A stretch of 44,302 bases of DNA, from assembly GCA_017302015.1 (NCBI GenBank), contig JAFLEE010000040.1:1-44302 (forward strand), given 5' to 3'. Position numbers and translations under genes: made by a program. Numbering within the stretch: the first letter of the stretch is position 1; each line of letters opens with the position of its first letter. Below the pieces are notes generated by a model. The model was not told where the DNA came from and made no database searches. It saw only the letters and a list, made by a program, of their open reading frames with translations. Shown here in pieces: positions 17,614-26,318 of the stretch. The DNA is from Spirochaetota bacterium. Lineage in GTDB: Bacteria > Spirochaetota > UBA12135 > COTS27 > JAFLEE01.

Positions 17614-20600
17614 GGGGGGGCCTCCGTTTTCGGCGCGTCGCGTGTCTCGAAGCGCGTCCCGGTGCGCAAGCCGGGGACGCCGTTCTCATCGTTTAAGTAG
17701 ATCTGGTAGAGGTAGCCCCGGCGGGTGCACACGGCCATGAGGTCGTTATCGACATAGACCGGGGAGGCTGCGGGGGGGCTGTCGAGCCGCGCCGTCCAAC
17801 GCCATTTCCCGTCGGCGACGCCCGCGGCGCTCACCGCGCCCGTTTCGAGGGGGAAGAGCGCCACCTCATTGTCGGCCCAAGGAGCCGCCGAGAAGGACCC
17901 ATCGGCGGTCCACTCCCAATAAAAACGTCCCACCGCGTCGACCAGCCGGGCCCGGCCATCTAAGGTGCCGTAGAGCATCTGGTAGCCATAGGGCCGTTGG
18001 AACGCCGTGGCGGGGCTCTCGTTGAGGTAGGCGTAATCGATCGTGCCGGTGCGGGTATCGATGGCGTAATAGCGGTGGTCATCGCAGCCGACGTAGACCG
18101 TGTTTTCCTTCACCCGCAAATGGCCGCCGGGGTTCCCGCCCAGTTTGACCATCCGCAGGATCTTGCGGGAGAAGAGGTCGGCGCAGACCAGCGTGCCGTT
18201 GGAGAGGCCCACCCAGACCCGGGTGCCATCGAGTACCGGCGGGGTGCTCAAATCGGCGGCGAAAGTCAGGGCGCCCAAGGTCTGCCGATCCTGCATGACT
18301 TCGATTGTTCCCTGTTCGCAGGGAAAGAGAAAGAACGGGTTCTGGAAGGCCGGGGGGAAGGCGGGCTTGGATTTGAGGCGCACCAAGCCCTTCAGAACCC
18401 CGTCTTCGGTCATGAAGTAGATGCGCCCGGTCGTGGTCGCCACGGTGAGATAGGGGCCGTTGGCCACGGGGGAGAATAACGCGGGCGCATCGAGGGCGGT
18501 GGACCATTTCCGCTGGAACCGGCGGAGGTCCCAGGATTCGATGCGGCCATTCTCCAAGGCGACCACCAAACCATCGCCATGGACCCCGGTGATCAAGCCC
18601 TCGCCACGCACCGGGGCGCCCAGGGCTTCGCGCCGCCGTACGAAATCGAAATTGGAGAGGGCCGAAACGCGGGAAGCGGCCCAACGATAGGGCACCGAAT
18701 AGTAGCGGCTCCCCTCCATGGCGGCCGTATAGTAGGTCCGGGCGGTCCGGGTGATGACCTTGAAATCCGCGGGTTCGGCCCGGGGCAGGCCGCGCTCCAG
18801 CACATGGCCCAGGGCGCATAGGGCCCACGGATCCCCGGGCACCGCGAGGAGATAAGCCTCCAATTCCTCCCGGGCGGCCTTCCAATCGCCCAGGCGCAGG
18901 CGGGCCCGGGCGAGGTGGTAACGGGAGGCTTCGCTGTCCGGGAAAAGCAGGAGCGCCCGCTGGAAAAAGAACGCGGCTTCTTCGTTCTTGCCAGCGTAGA
19001 GCGCGCTTAATCCCGCGTTCTGCCAAGTCTCCACCGAACCGGGAGCTTCCTGGGTGAGGGTCTTGAACCGATCGAGGGCGGCAAGGAAATCGCCCATCGC
19101 AAAGGCCACCTCGCCCTCGGCCTGCCGAAGGCGAAGGTCGGCGCCGCACCTTCGCAGGCCCTTTTTGAGGCTCGCGACGGCCTCCGGGAAACGCTTTTGC
19201 CGCGCGAGGAGGCGGGCCTCCAGGGCGTAATAGGATGCCTCTTCGGGTTGGAGTCGAAGGGCCCAGCGGATGGCCGATAAGCCCGCGGCGGGGCTCTCCA
19301 TCCCCAGCTGGCACCGTGCGAGCTGATAGAAGAGGCCGCTGGATTCGGGGAAGGATCTCGCCGCGGCCTGGGCGACGCGCAGGGCTTGGCCGGGGCGCTC
19401 CCGGGCTAAAAGTTCGTCGGCGAGGGCCTCGTGGAACCAGGGGGAGCCCGCCGCACGGCCCCGGAGGGAGGCGATCTTCTCCCAATCCCCCGTCCGTTTT
19501 CCGCCCACAGCGAGACTCATGGCCCGCCGAAGGTCGAAGCGTTCCTCCAGGAGGGCGAAATCGAGGCGGAAAGCGTTACTTTCGACCTGGGAAGCGTGGT
19601 CGCTGCGCTCGCGGCGGAGTTCGTCCATGATCGTTTGGGCGCGGATGAGGTCTCCCTGGTCCAAGGTCGCGAGGCAAAGCACCGAACGGGGATAGAGGTG
19701 CCAAGCGAGGTGGGTGAGGCGGTCGCCCGTCTCGAGGAGTCGCGCGGTAATCAGGGGGAGATTGGCGACCGCTTCGGGGTCTCCCGTGATCCATGCAAGA
19801 CGGACCATGGCCTTGAGGCTCCCTTCGTCGGCTTTCGCCTCCACGCTGGCGACCTCCGTGACCTCCCCCGACCGCACCCGTGCGATGAGCATGCATTTCG
19901 TCATGGATCCGTAACGCGCGCTGACGATCGCCTTGAGGCGCGCGACCTCGGGAGAGGTGGCCTGCCCGAGTTGCTCCGCCCTGTCGAGGCATGTCGCGCT
20001 CTCCATGAGGATGAACGGAGGCGGCTCGGAGGCCGCCCACAAGGCCTCGAACCCGTCGGACAGGAAGCGGGAAGCCTCGCCCAGGCGTTGGGCTCCCCGG
20101 TACAGGCGCGCCAAGCCCCAGGCGACGAGGGCGGGGTCTTTCTTGCGGATCGAAACGAGGTAGGTCACCCGGTCTTCGATCGGCGCGGCGCTTAGCCCCT
20201 GGAACGCGAATTGAAGGTCGCGCAGGGCGGAGAGACTCGGGAAGGATTCCCGTTCCTCGTCCGACAGGAGTTGGGTCGCTTTTTCATACAGGCCGAAGCG
20301 GAAGTAATGGTCGGCCAATTGGAGCCTCGCCCCCCGTGAGGCGCGATCCTCCGCGCCCGAGGCGGAGGCATCGGTGGAGAGGAGCCGCTGACGGGCCACC
20401 AGGCGCTCCAGGGCCGCGCGCTGCGCCAACGGATTTCCCGTTTTCAGCGCCAACCCCGCGCGCAATTGAAGCATCTCGAGGTCGCCGGGAAATTGCCGTT
20501 CCCCCGACTCGAGGGTGCTCCAGGCCGCGAGGTCTTTGCGGTCCATGATCTGCAGGCGCGCGAGCAGGCGCCAGGAAGCCGCGTGGGCGGGCGCGTAGAT

Positions 20601-21587
20601 CAGGTTCGACTCGAGGCCGGAGATGGCGCGGGCGATGCCGGTGGAAAAGCGTTCCGCGTATCGCCCCCGCAGCCATGCCAGCAGGATGCCCTGGTCGGGA
20701 ACCGCCCCAGGGTTCGTGCCCGCTCGTTTGGCCCGCGTGGCGATCTCGAGATCGGTGAGATTCTTGGCGACTTCCTGGTCTTTGGCGCCCGGAGCATCCA
20801 TCGCCTTGGTCAAGGCCTGGACGCCGGCAAGGAATCGGTACTCCGCCTCCCGGGCCTCCAAACTCGAGGCGGGGGCGCGCAGGTGGGTGAGGAGCCAGCT
20901 CGCCCCTTCCGCCTTCCTCGCCTGGGTCCATTGCCTGGCTTCGAGGATCGTGAGGACGGCCCGATCCGCCCGGCCCATTCGGGCTTGGAGCGAGGCGAGG
21001 GCGAGGTGGGCATCGAGGTAGGGAAGGAGGGTCGCCCCGCTTCTCACGCGCCACGCCGCGCGGGTATAAGCGCGCAGGGCCGCATCCTGGCGCCCCATGC
21101 GCTCCTCGAGGATGCCGCCGAGGAGCGCGCTGGCAAAACTTCCCAAGAGGGGTTCCGCCCGCTCCAAGGCACGGCGGGCTTCTGCGAACTTTTCCTGGGA
21201 GAGGAAGACGGCGAAGAGGCGCTCGAAAGGCTCCCGGTTGCGCGGCGCCTTGAGCAGGGCCACAGAATATTCGCCTTCCGCCTCATAAAGGCGTTCTTGG
21301 CGCTCGAGGATCTCGCCGAGGAGGAGGTAGCCGTGGATCCCGTCGGGATCGGCGAGGAGCGCCTGGCGGGCCCAGTCTTCGGCGCCCTCCAAGTCCCCAT
21401 TTTTCATGAGGAGGGCGGCGCGGTCGGCCATCTGCTCCCCGCGCTTGGCTTCCCGCGCGGGCGTCGGGCTTCCGCGCCACAAGGGATTGCCCCTCCGGGG
21501 CTCCTCGAGGACCGAGGGTCTCGGGGCGCCTTGCCCCGCGCTGGACAGCAGCGCAAGGCATGCCAACGCCCGAAGGGTCCATTTCAT
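17610..21587 (-). CDS. giant TPR plus PQQ-like beta-propeller periplasmic protein
   Basis: A 1325-residue exported protein. After a signal peptide (KWTLRALACLALLSSAGQG) the first two-thirds consist of TPR-type helix pairs, for example GAEDWARQALLADPDGIHGYLLLGEI is the region near 70-95 and further units recur to about residue 970. The last 330 residues form a WD40/PQQ-like propeller with repeated blades (GRIESWDLRRFQRKWS, VWVGLSNGTLVCADL, VYVGCDDHRYYAIDTRTG). This is a scaffold architecture with no enzyme motif. ATG at 21587 was chosen because it opens the signal peptide. The gene is 10 bp after a barrel gene and overlaps the lipoprotein gene, so it probably assembles with these outer-membrane partners. 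Confidence 0.85.
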   Translation of the reverse strand: MKWTLRALACLALLSSAGQGAPRPSVLEEPRRGNPLWRGSPTPAREAKRGEQMADRAALLMKNGDLEGAEDWARQALLADPDGIHGYLLLGEILERQERLYEAEGEYSVALLKAPRNREPFERLFAVFLSQEKFAEARRALERAEPLLGSFASALLGGILEERMGRQDAALRAYTRAAWRVRSGATLLPYLDAHLALASLQARMGRADRAVLTILEARQWTQARKAEGASWLLTHLRAPASSLEAREAEYRFLAGVQALTKAMDAPGAKDQEVAKNLTDLEIATRAKRAGTNPGAVPDQGILLAWLRGRYAERFSTGIARAISGLESNLIYAPAHAASWRLLARLQIMDRKDLAAWSTLESGERQFPGDLEMLQLRAGLALKTGNPLAQRAALERLVARQRLLSTDASASGAEDRASRGARLQLADHYFRFGLYEKATQLLSDEERESFPSLSALRDLQFAFQGLSAAPIEDRVTYLVSIRKKDPALVAWGLARLYRGAQRLGEASRFLSDGFEALWAASEPPPFILMESATCLDRAEQLGQATSPEVARLKAIVSARYGSMTKCMLIARVRSGEVTEVASVEAKADEGSLKAMVRLAWITGDPEAVANLPLITARLLETGDRLTHLAWHLYPRSVLCLATLDQGDLIRAQTIMDELRRERSDHASQVESNAFRLDFALLEERFDLRRAMSLAVGGKRTGDWEKIASLRGRAAGSPWFHEALADELLARERPGQALRVAQAAARSFPESSGLFYQLARCQLGMESPAAGLSAIRWALRLQPEEASYYALEARLLARQKRFPEAVASLKKGLRRCGADLRLRQAEGEVAFAMGDFLAALDRFKTLTQEAPGSVETWQNAGLSALYAGKNEEAAFFFQRALLLFPDSEASRYHLARARLRLGDWKAAREELEAYLLAVPGDPWALCALGHVLERGLPRAEPADFKVITRTARTYYTAAMEGSRYYSVPYRWAASRVSALSNFDFVRRREALGAPVRGEGLITGVHGDGLVVALENGRIESWDLRRFQRKWSTALDAPALFSPVANGPYLTVATTTGRIYFMTEDGVLKGLVRLKSKPAFPPAFQNPFFLFPCEQGTIEVMQDRQTLGALTFAADLSTPPVLDGTRVWVGLSNGTLVCADLFSRKILRMVKLGGNPGGHLRVKENTVYVGCDDHRYYAIDTRTGTIDYAYLNESPATAFQRPYGYQMLYGTLDGRARLVDAVGRFYWEWTADGSFSAAPWADNEVALFPLETGAVSAAGVADGKWRWTARLDSPPAASPVYVDNDLMAVCTRRGYLYQIYLNDENGVPGLRTGTRFETRDAPKTEAPP

Positions 21588-21597
21588 CGCGGGGGCC

Positions 21598-22215
21598 TCA
21601 TGGGAAATACAGGTGGACATCCGCATGGAAGGCGATGGAAGTCTGCGGGTCTTGGACGAGCGCATAAGCGAAGGGATACTGGGTGAGGGAGATCCCGGGC
21701 CCGATGGAGAGGAAACCTCCGATGACCCACTCGAATCCGGTCTTTACCTGGTAGAATAAGGCCCCATCGTAACTCACCGTCGCGCCTTGGGCGCGGGTCG
21801 TCCCCCCGTTATAGCCGGTTCCGATCTGCACGTAGGGGAAGAAGGTCTTATCCCGGCGCCCATCGCGGAAGGAGAAGCCGAGGTGGATGGCGAACAGGTT
21901 CCACAGGCTCAGCGTCCATGCCTTCGAACCGAGGAGCATGGAACCGTAGGAGAACTCCAAGTCGGCGTAGACGCCTCGCAGGATAGGCGAGAAATCGCCG
22001 GCATCCGAGAGCAGGCGCAGCCGGGCGGCGAGGAGATCGAAGGGCGAGAGATCATACCAGTTATGGGTCGCCTTCGCGTAGGAGAAGCCGAGCCCCACCG
22101 TGACATGGCTTTTCACCTCGCGCCCGAAGGTGGAGTCGTCGATGGGGGCGAAGGTCTCCGCGGCCAACCCGACCACGAGGCAGGCGAAGAAACAGGCGGG
22201 ACGCAATGGGTTCAT
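21598..22215 (-). CDS. small outer-membrane beta-barrel protein
   Basis: A 205-residue protein with a signal peptide (NPLRPACFFACLVVGLAAE) and alternating amphipathic strands rich in aromatic residues: HVTVGLGFSYAKATHNWY, LEFSYGSMLLGSK, AIHLGFSFRDG, FPYVQIGTGYNGG, ALFYQVKTGFEWVIG, ending in ADVHLYFP. The pattern suits an 8- to 10-stranded outer-membrane barrel. No family could be named. ATG at 22215 overlaps the stop codon of the preceding barrel gene (ATGA), so the two barrels are coupled. Confidence 0.75.
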   Translation of the reverse strand: MNPLRPACFFACLVVGLAAETFAPIDDSTFGREVKSHVTVGLGFSYAKATHNWYDLSPFDLLAARLRLLSDAGDFSPILRGVYADLEFSYGSMLLGSKAWTLSLWNLFAIHLGFSFRDGRRDKTFFPYVQIGTGYNGGTTRAQGATVSYDGALFYQVKTGFEWVIGGFLSIGPGISLTQYPFAYALVQDPQTSIAFHADVHLYFP

Positions 22216-22895
22216 CCCAGGTAGAGCACGAGACCGGCGGTGAAACAGAAGAAGAAGAGGGGCTTGGAAAGCCCGGCGGCCATGGCCGAGAAGGGTTCCT
22301 GCCCCGCCGTCCCGAGGGCTTCGGCTCCCAGCCGCAACCCGATGCGGAAGGCGATGGTCGGCGGCAGCCCGACGAGTTCCAGTCCCAGATGCCCGAAGGC
22401 CGCGGCCCCGTTCCTCACCTCGTTCGTGGTCGTATACGCGCTATGGTTGAGCATGGCCACGCCCAGACCGAAGAGGGGGGCCACCGCGCCCATCTGGCGG
22501 GTATAGCGCCCGGCGTTGACGAAAAGGGACCAGGTGAACATGGTCGGGAGGAAGAGGCTGCCGGTGCCGCTGGAAACGGACAGATGGCTCAGGTTCGTCA
22601 CGCCCGTCTCGTAGCGCATGAAGCCGAGGTCGATGATGCTCCCCACCCGCCCGGCCCCCACGCGTTTACGCGCGGTGAGCCCGCCCTGCATCCCCGAAAG
22701 CCCGACGTTCTCGGCGCCGCTGCTCCACAGTCCGGGTCCGACGTAGAAGCCGAAATCCCACCAATGCCGTTCGATGTAGGTGAAGTAGCTCTCCGCCGGG
22801 GCGCGCCAAGGGTCGGCGAGGAGCGGGCTCATCATTCCGGTGCAAAGGACCAGGGCGGCGACAAGACGGCGGGGCGTAAAGCGGGCATTTTTCAT
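22212..22895 (-). CDS. outer-membrane beta-barrel-like protein
   Basis: A 227-residue exported protein (signal RLVAALVLCTGMMSPLLAD). Downstream segments alternate glycine/aromatic strands (FGFYVGPGLWSSG, GSIIDLGFMRYETG, MFTWSLFVNAGRYT, PLFGLGVAML, FRIGLRLGAEALG) and end with LFFFCFTAGLVLYLG, consistent with a small barrel or membrane-anchored beta protein. The very hydrophobic end leaves open an inner-membrane alternative. It precedes and is translationally coupled to a second barrel, and has its own TATAAT upstream. Confidence 0.7.
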   Translation of the reverse strand: MKNARFTPRRLVAALVLCTGMMSPLLADPWRAPAESYFTYIERHWWDFGFYVGPGLWSSGAENVGLSGMQGGLTARKRVGAGRVGSIIDLGFMRYETGVTNLSHLSVSSGTGSLFLPTMFTWSLFVNAGRYTRQMGAVAPLFGLGVAMLNHSAYTTTNEVRNGAAAFGHLGLELVGLPPTIAFRIGLRLGAEALGTAGQEPFSAMAAGLSKPLFFFCFTAGLVLYLG

Positions 22896-22913
22896 GGTTC
22901 GGCCGGGGGCCCT

Positions 22914-22919
22914 ATTATA
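22914..22919 (-). promoter_or_regulatory. internal -10 element before the barrel genes
   Basis: TATAAT (within TATATAAT) on the minus strand in the 69-bp gap between two genes of the envelope run, 18 bases before the ATG at 22895. It is a conspicuous AT island in GC-rich sequence, but no convincing -35 is seen. Confidence 0.4.
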
Positions 22920-22964
22920 TAACCCGCGGCGCCGGGGGCCCGGAAAAGGATTTCGCGAGGGGGT

Positions 22965-23903
22965 TCATTTCCCGCCCGCGAGGCTCGTCGACACGCGGAA
23001 ATCCCCGCCGAGGAGGTAGCGGCGGCGCTCCACGAAGCCCAGTTCCCAATCCATGGTCTGGTGGGTGAGGAAGACATGCTTGCGTTGGGCGGGGGTGAGT
23101 TCGTAGCCCGATTTCCGCCAGAGGACCAGGTTCGTCTCGTGGGAGATGAGCGTGTCGTCGAAGCAGAGCACCTCCTCCTCCACCACGGGCTTATTGGCCT
23201 CCCCCACCCTCACCAGGTGGAGTTTAACGGCCACGGCGTGGCCATCGTGGAAGACATAGACCGACGGGACGCTCGCCACCGATACCCGGGGCGTCATGAC
23301 CGCGTAGTCCGCGAGGAGGCGCCGCCGCTCCGTATCCGGTTGCCCGGCGACGCCGCCCCGGTCGGCGAGGAGGGTGAGCCAGACCTTCAGGTTCACGCGG
23401 TCGATCTGCTTCTGCAAATTGAAGCGATAGATCGAGCCCGTGGGGGATTCGAACTCGGTATCCACCCCCAGCACCGACTGGTCGAACCGGTGCTCCATGG
23501 CGTTGGAAGGGATCGCGGGCCCGTCCACCCCCGGGTCGCGCACCGCCTTTTGGCGCGCCTCGAACGAGGGCAGGAGGAACTCGGTCCGCACGAAGCGGGC
23601 CATGTCGAAGAGCACGAGGGAGATCTCGGTGTGCTCGGTATTGCGCCGTTTCTCGAAGACCGCCCAACGCCCGTCGAAGGAGCAGCCCCGCGGCCGCATG
23701 AGGATCTGGGCGGAATACGGGAGGTCGCGCTCCTTGCGTCCGCGCTTCCTGACGAGATCCTCCTGGATGTCCGCGAGCATTTTGGCCTCGCCGACCCGGG
23801 GAGCCTGGGCCGCGGCGCTCTGGGCCGCGAGCGGGGCGATCCAATGCCCCGCCCCGAGGGCGAGGAGGAGCGCGAGGCGACTCCAAGGGGTCATGCCGCT
23901 CAT
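22965..23903 (-). CDS. exported protein of unknown function next to flgF
   Basis: A 312-residue protein with a signal peptide (WSRLALLLALGAGHWIAPLAAQ). The mature part has alternating strand-like segments: GCSFDGRWAVFEKR, TEISLVLFDMARFVRTEFLLPSF, YRFNLQKQIDRVNLKVWLTLLAD, SVYVFHDGHAVAVKLHLVRVG, VEEEVLCFDDTLISHETNLVLW. It may be a periplasmic beta-sandwich; no family is recognised. Two ATG codons (23903 and 23894) are possible, neither with a clear ribosome site. It starts 20 bp after the flgF stop, so it is almost certainly co-transcribed with it. Confidence 0.75.
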   Translation of the reverse strand: MSGMTPWSRLALLLALGAGHWIAPLAAQSAAAQAPRVGEAKMLADIQEDLVRKRGRKERDLPYSAQILMRPRGCSFDGRWAVFEKRRNTEHTEISLVLFDMARFVRTEFLLPSFEARQKAVRDPGVDGPAIPSNAMEHRFDQSVLGVDTEFESPTGSIYRFNLQKQIDRVNLKVWLTLLADRGGVAGQPDTERRRLLADYAVMTPRVSVASVPSVYVFHDGHAVAVKLHLVRVGEANKPVVEEEVLCFDDTLISHETNLVLWRKSGYELTPAQRKHVFLTHQTMDWELGFVERRRYLLGGDFRVSTSLAGGK

Positions 23904-23923
23904 CCCGCGCCCGCCGGCGCGCC

Positions 23924-24775
23924 CTACCCGACGACCGCCATTTGGTTGATGAGTTTGTCGAGGGCGCCGTCGTGGGTGGTCACGGCCTTCTGGCTCGCTT
24001 CGTAGGAGCGCTGGACCTCGATCATGTGCACCATCTCGCGCACGACGTTCACGTTGCTGGATTCGAGGAACCCCTGCTGCACCTTGGGCGCCTTCTCCCC
24101 CGCCGCGGCCTGGGGGCCGCCGGTGGGTTCGGTATCCCGGTAGAGGGAACTCCCCACTTTCTGCAGGTAGCGTTCCCGGGGGAATTGGACGATCTTGAGC
24201 CGGTCGATCTTCTCGCCCTGGTCGAAGGCGTTCTCCGACATCTGCACCGGACGGCCGGGGGGCTCCTGGAAGCGCTGGTTCACCACGACTTCGCCGCGCT
24301 CCGAGATCACCAGGTTATTGTGCTTGACGTGCAGCACCCCGTTCTCCCCGAGCACGGGGAAGCCGTCTTTGGTCATGAGAATCCCGCTGCGGTCCACGGT
24401 GAAACTGCCGTTTCGCGTATAGCGCTCGCCTTCGGGGGTCTGGATGGCGAAGAAGCCCGGGCCGTCGAGGGCCAGATCGAAGGCGTTCTCGGTCTGCTGC
24501 AGGTTCCCCTGGGTGAATTGGGTATAGACCTCGTTCACTTCGACCCCGGTGCCCAACCGTCCCACCACGGGGCGCTTGTCGATGCTCCCGAGGGGGAACT
24601 TGATCACCCCGTCGTCGTCCTGGCGTTGGAGGAGCATCTCGGGGAACGCCTTGAAGAGCGCGAGGTCTTCTTTGTAGCTGGGCGTATTGACGTTGGCCAG
24701 ATTATTGGCCACCACATCCATCTGGGACAGGCGCGCGTTCATGCCGCTGGCGCCGGTGTATAGGCCTCGTACCAT
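23924..24775 (-). CDS. flgF: flagellar basal-body rod/hook protein FlgF (spirochaetal FlhO type)
   Basis: A 283-residue proximal/distal rod protein of the FlgE-FlgF-FlgG family, exported by the flagellar type III apparatus and assembled into the rod. The family N-terminus MVRGLYTGASGMNARLSQMDVVANNLANVNTPSYK is present in residues 1-35, followed by FPEMLLQRQDDDGV, a PVVGRLGTGVEVNE block, GPGFFAIQTPEGERYTRNGSF, and the C-terminal GFLESSNVNVVREMVHMIEVQRSYEASQK coiled segment. From memory these match spirochaete FlgF/FlhO best. ATG at 24775 has GAGGAG seven bases before it; longer frames upstream are non-family. No flgG lies next to it, which is unusual. Confidence 0.93.
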   Translation of the reverse strand: MVRGLYTGASGMNARLSQMDVVANNLANVNTPSYKEDLALFKAFPEMLLQRQDDDGVIKFPLGSIDKRPVVGRLGTGVEVNEVYTQFTQGNLQQTENAFDLALDGPGFFAIQTPEGERYTRNGSFTVDRSGILMTKDGFPVLGENGVLHVKHNNLVISERGEVVVNQRFQEPPGRPVQMSENAFDQGEKIDRLKIVQFPRERYLQKVGSSLYRDTEPTGGPQAAAGEKAPKVQQGFLESSNVNVVREMVHMIEVQRSYEASQKAVTTHDGALDKLINQMAVVG

Positions 24776-25114
24776 GGGAACTCCTCTTCGCGGCACCCGG
24801 TCGCGCCGTCCTTGGCGCGGATGCCCCGACGGGGTCCTCATGACCCCGCAAGGAAGGAAGCGGCTCTTGGGCCGCAACCGGGCGCCCCGATGGGGGTTCC
24901 CGGCTCTTCGTAGCTTCGGCCAAATCGAGGGGGACATGAGAACGCGGGCCGCTGACCGCCCTCCCCAGGCCCGAATGAAAAAGGACTAAAGTCATCCGGA
25001 AGGAATCGGGGAAAACTCCGCCGAATGGGCCAGACCGAAGGCCCATCCATGCGGGAAAGCCTCCCGACTCGTCGATAGCCCAAGTTACCTCCCCGGGGTA
25101 AAATCCACGTCTCT
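24776..25114. other. divergent intergenic region between flgF and the Omp85 gene
   Basis: A 339-bp gap. It holds the flgF ribosome site at its left end and a TAAAAT before the Omp85 gene at its right end. I searched by eye for a sigma-28 type promoter (TAAA-N15-GCCGATAA) for flgF and found none, nor a clear sigma-70 pair. No convincing coding frame is present. Confidence 0.6.
25099..25104 (+). promoter_or_regulatory. -10 hexamer close to the Omp85 start
   Basis: TAAAAT lies 10 bases before the ATG at 25115, with no ribosome site between them. It suggests a leaderless or very short-leader mRNA. Confidence 0.45.
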
Positions 25115-26317
25115 ATGCGCCTCCGGGCCCCCCCGCTCATCCTTTTCGGGCTCCTCGCGATCTGGAGCCCCGCCCAGGATACGAACCGCTCCACCCTGCG
25201 TTTCCGGGTCGTGCCGAACCTCGGCTTCACGCCCGATACGGGATGGCGCCTCGGGGCCACGGCTAGGTGGACGGGCTACGACCCCGGCTCGGAGCGCTAC
25301 CGATGGGCGCTGCGCCTCGATCTCACGGGAACCACCCTCGAGCAATTCATCCCCGCCGTCGAACTCGATCTGGCCCGGCTCCCCGGCCTGCGCCGGCCCT
25401 GGCGGCTCCTGAGTTCCCTCCGCATCCGGGTCCATCCCAACGAACCTTTTACGGGCTTCGGCAATAGCGATTTTGAAACCGGTTTTTCCCCTCGGGTGGA
25501 CCCTTCCTTCTATACCTACGGCAAGGCCTACGGGCGCCTCATGAGCACGGCGTTCTTCCCCCTTCGGGGCGACCTCCACGTGACGGGCAGCCAATGGACC
25601 CTTGCCGGGGGCCTCTCCGGGGAATGGGGCGCGTTCGCGGAATCCCGGTCCAATACCGCCTTCGGCCGGATAGGTCCCCTTTTCGTGGGTGCCCCCATCG
25701 GCTCGGGGGGCGGGGCCTGGCTCGGGGCGCGCCTCGGGCTCCTCTACGATAGCCGGGATGTGCCCCTTTATGCGCGCCGGGGCGTGGCCGCCGAAATTTG
25801 GTGGGAGGAGAACTTCGGGCCCGTCGGGCCCCTCCCCCGGGAAAGCCGGCGGTTCACCGCCGCCTTCAAGTTCTACCTCCCCTTCCTGCGTTCCTTCGTG
25901 CTCGCCAATCGCCTCACGGCGGATCTCCTCTTCGGGGAAGTCCCCTTCTTCATGGAGGAGCGCACGGGGGGGGAACGGGAACTCTCCGGGCCCGGGGGGG
26001 TCGATACCCTGCGCGGCATGCCCCTCCACCGCGTGAAGGGGCCGGCGAAGGCCATCATGAATACGGAACTCCGATTCCATATCCCGTGGACCGACCTGCG
26101 CCTCTTCAAGGCCGTGTGGCAATGGGAACTGGCGCTGTTCACCGATAACGGCCGCGTCTGGCAGGCCGCGGATCCCCTCAGCTTCGAGGGCCTCCATACG
26201 ACCTACGGGGGAAGCCTGCGACTACTGTGGGGACGGGATTTCGTCGTGACCCTGGAGCTCGCCTGGTGGCGGGGGCTATTCGGCGGGACCTATTTCACCG
26301 TCGGCCAGGCATTCTGA
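25115..26317 (+). CDS. Omp85/BamA-type surface-antigen barrel without POTRA domains
   Basis: A 400-residue outer-membrane protein. A signal peptide (RLRAPPLILFGLLAIWSPAQ) leads straight into barrel strands, so the POTRA repeats that normally precede Omp85 barrels are missing. Barrel evidence: GWRLGATARWTGY, LLSSLRIRVHPN, GAWLGARLGLLYDSRDVP (a typical D15 'YDTRD' strand), FTAAFKFYLPF, the GVDTLRGMPLHRVKG loop resembling the conserved L6 VRGF/Y motif, and a final ELAWWRGLFGGTYFTVGQAF strand ending in F. It may act as a barrel-type pore or a patatin-less surface antigen. It ends one base from the convergent gene. Confidence 0.82.
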   Translation: MRLRAPPLILFGLLAIWSPAQDTNRSTLRFRVVPNLGFTPDTGWRLGATARWTGYDPGSERYRWALRLDLTGTTLEQFIPAVELDLARLPGLRRPWRLLSSLRIRVHPNEPFTGFGNSDFETGFSPRVDPSFYTYGKAYGRLMSTAFFPLRGDLHVTGSQWTLAGGLSGEWGAFAESRSNTAFGRIGPLFVGAPIGSGGGAWLGARLGLLYDSRDVPLYARRGVAAEIWWEENFGPVGPLPRESRRFTAAFKFYLPFLRSFVLANRLTADLLFGEVPFFMEERTGGERELSGPGGVDTLRGMPLHRVKGPAKAIMNTELRFHIPWTDLRLFKAVWQWELALFTDNGRVWQAADPLSFEGLHTTYGGSLRLLWGRDFVVTLELAWWRGLFGGTYFTVGQAF

Positions 26318-26318
26318 A

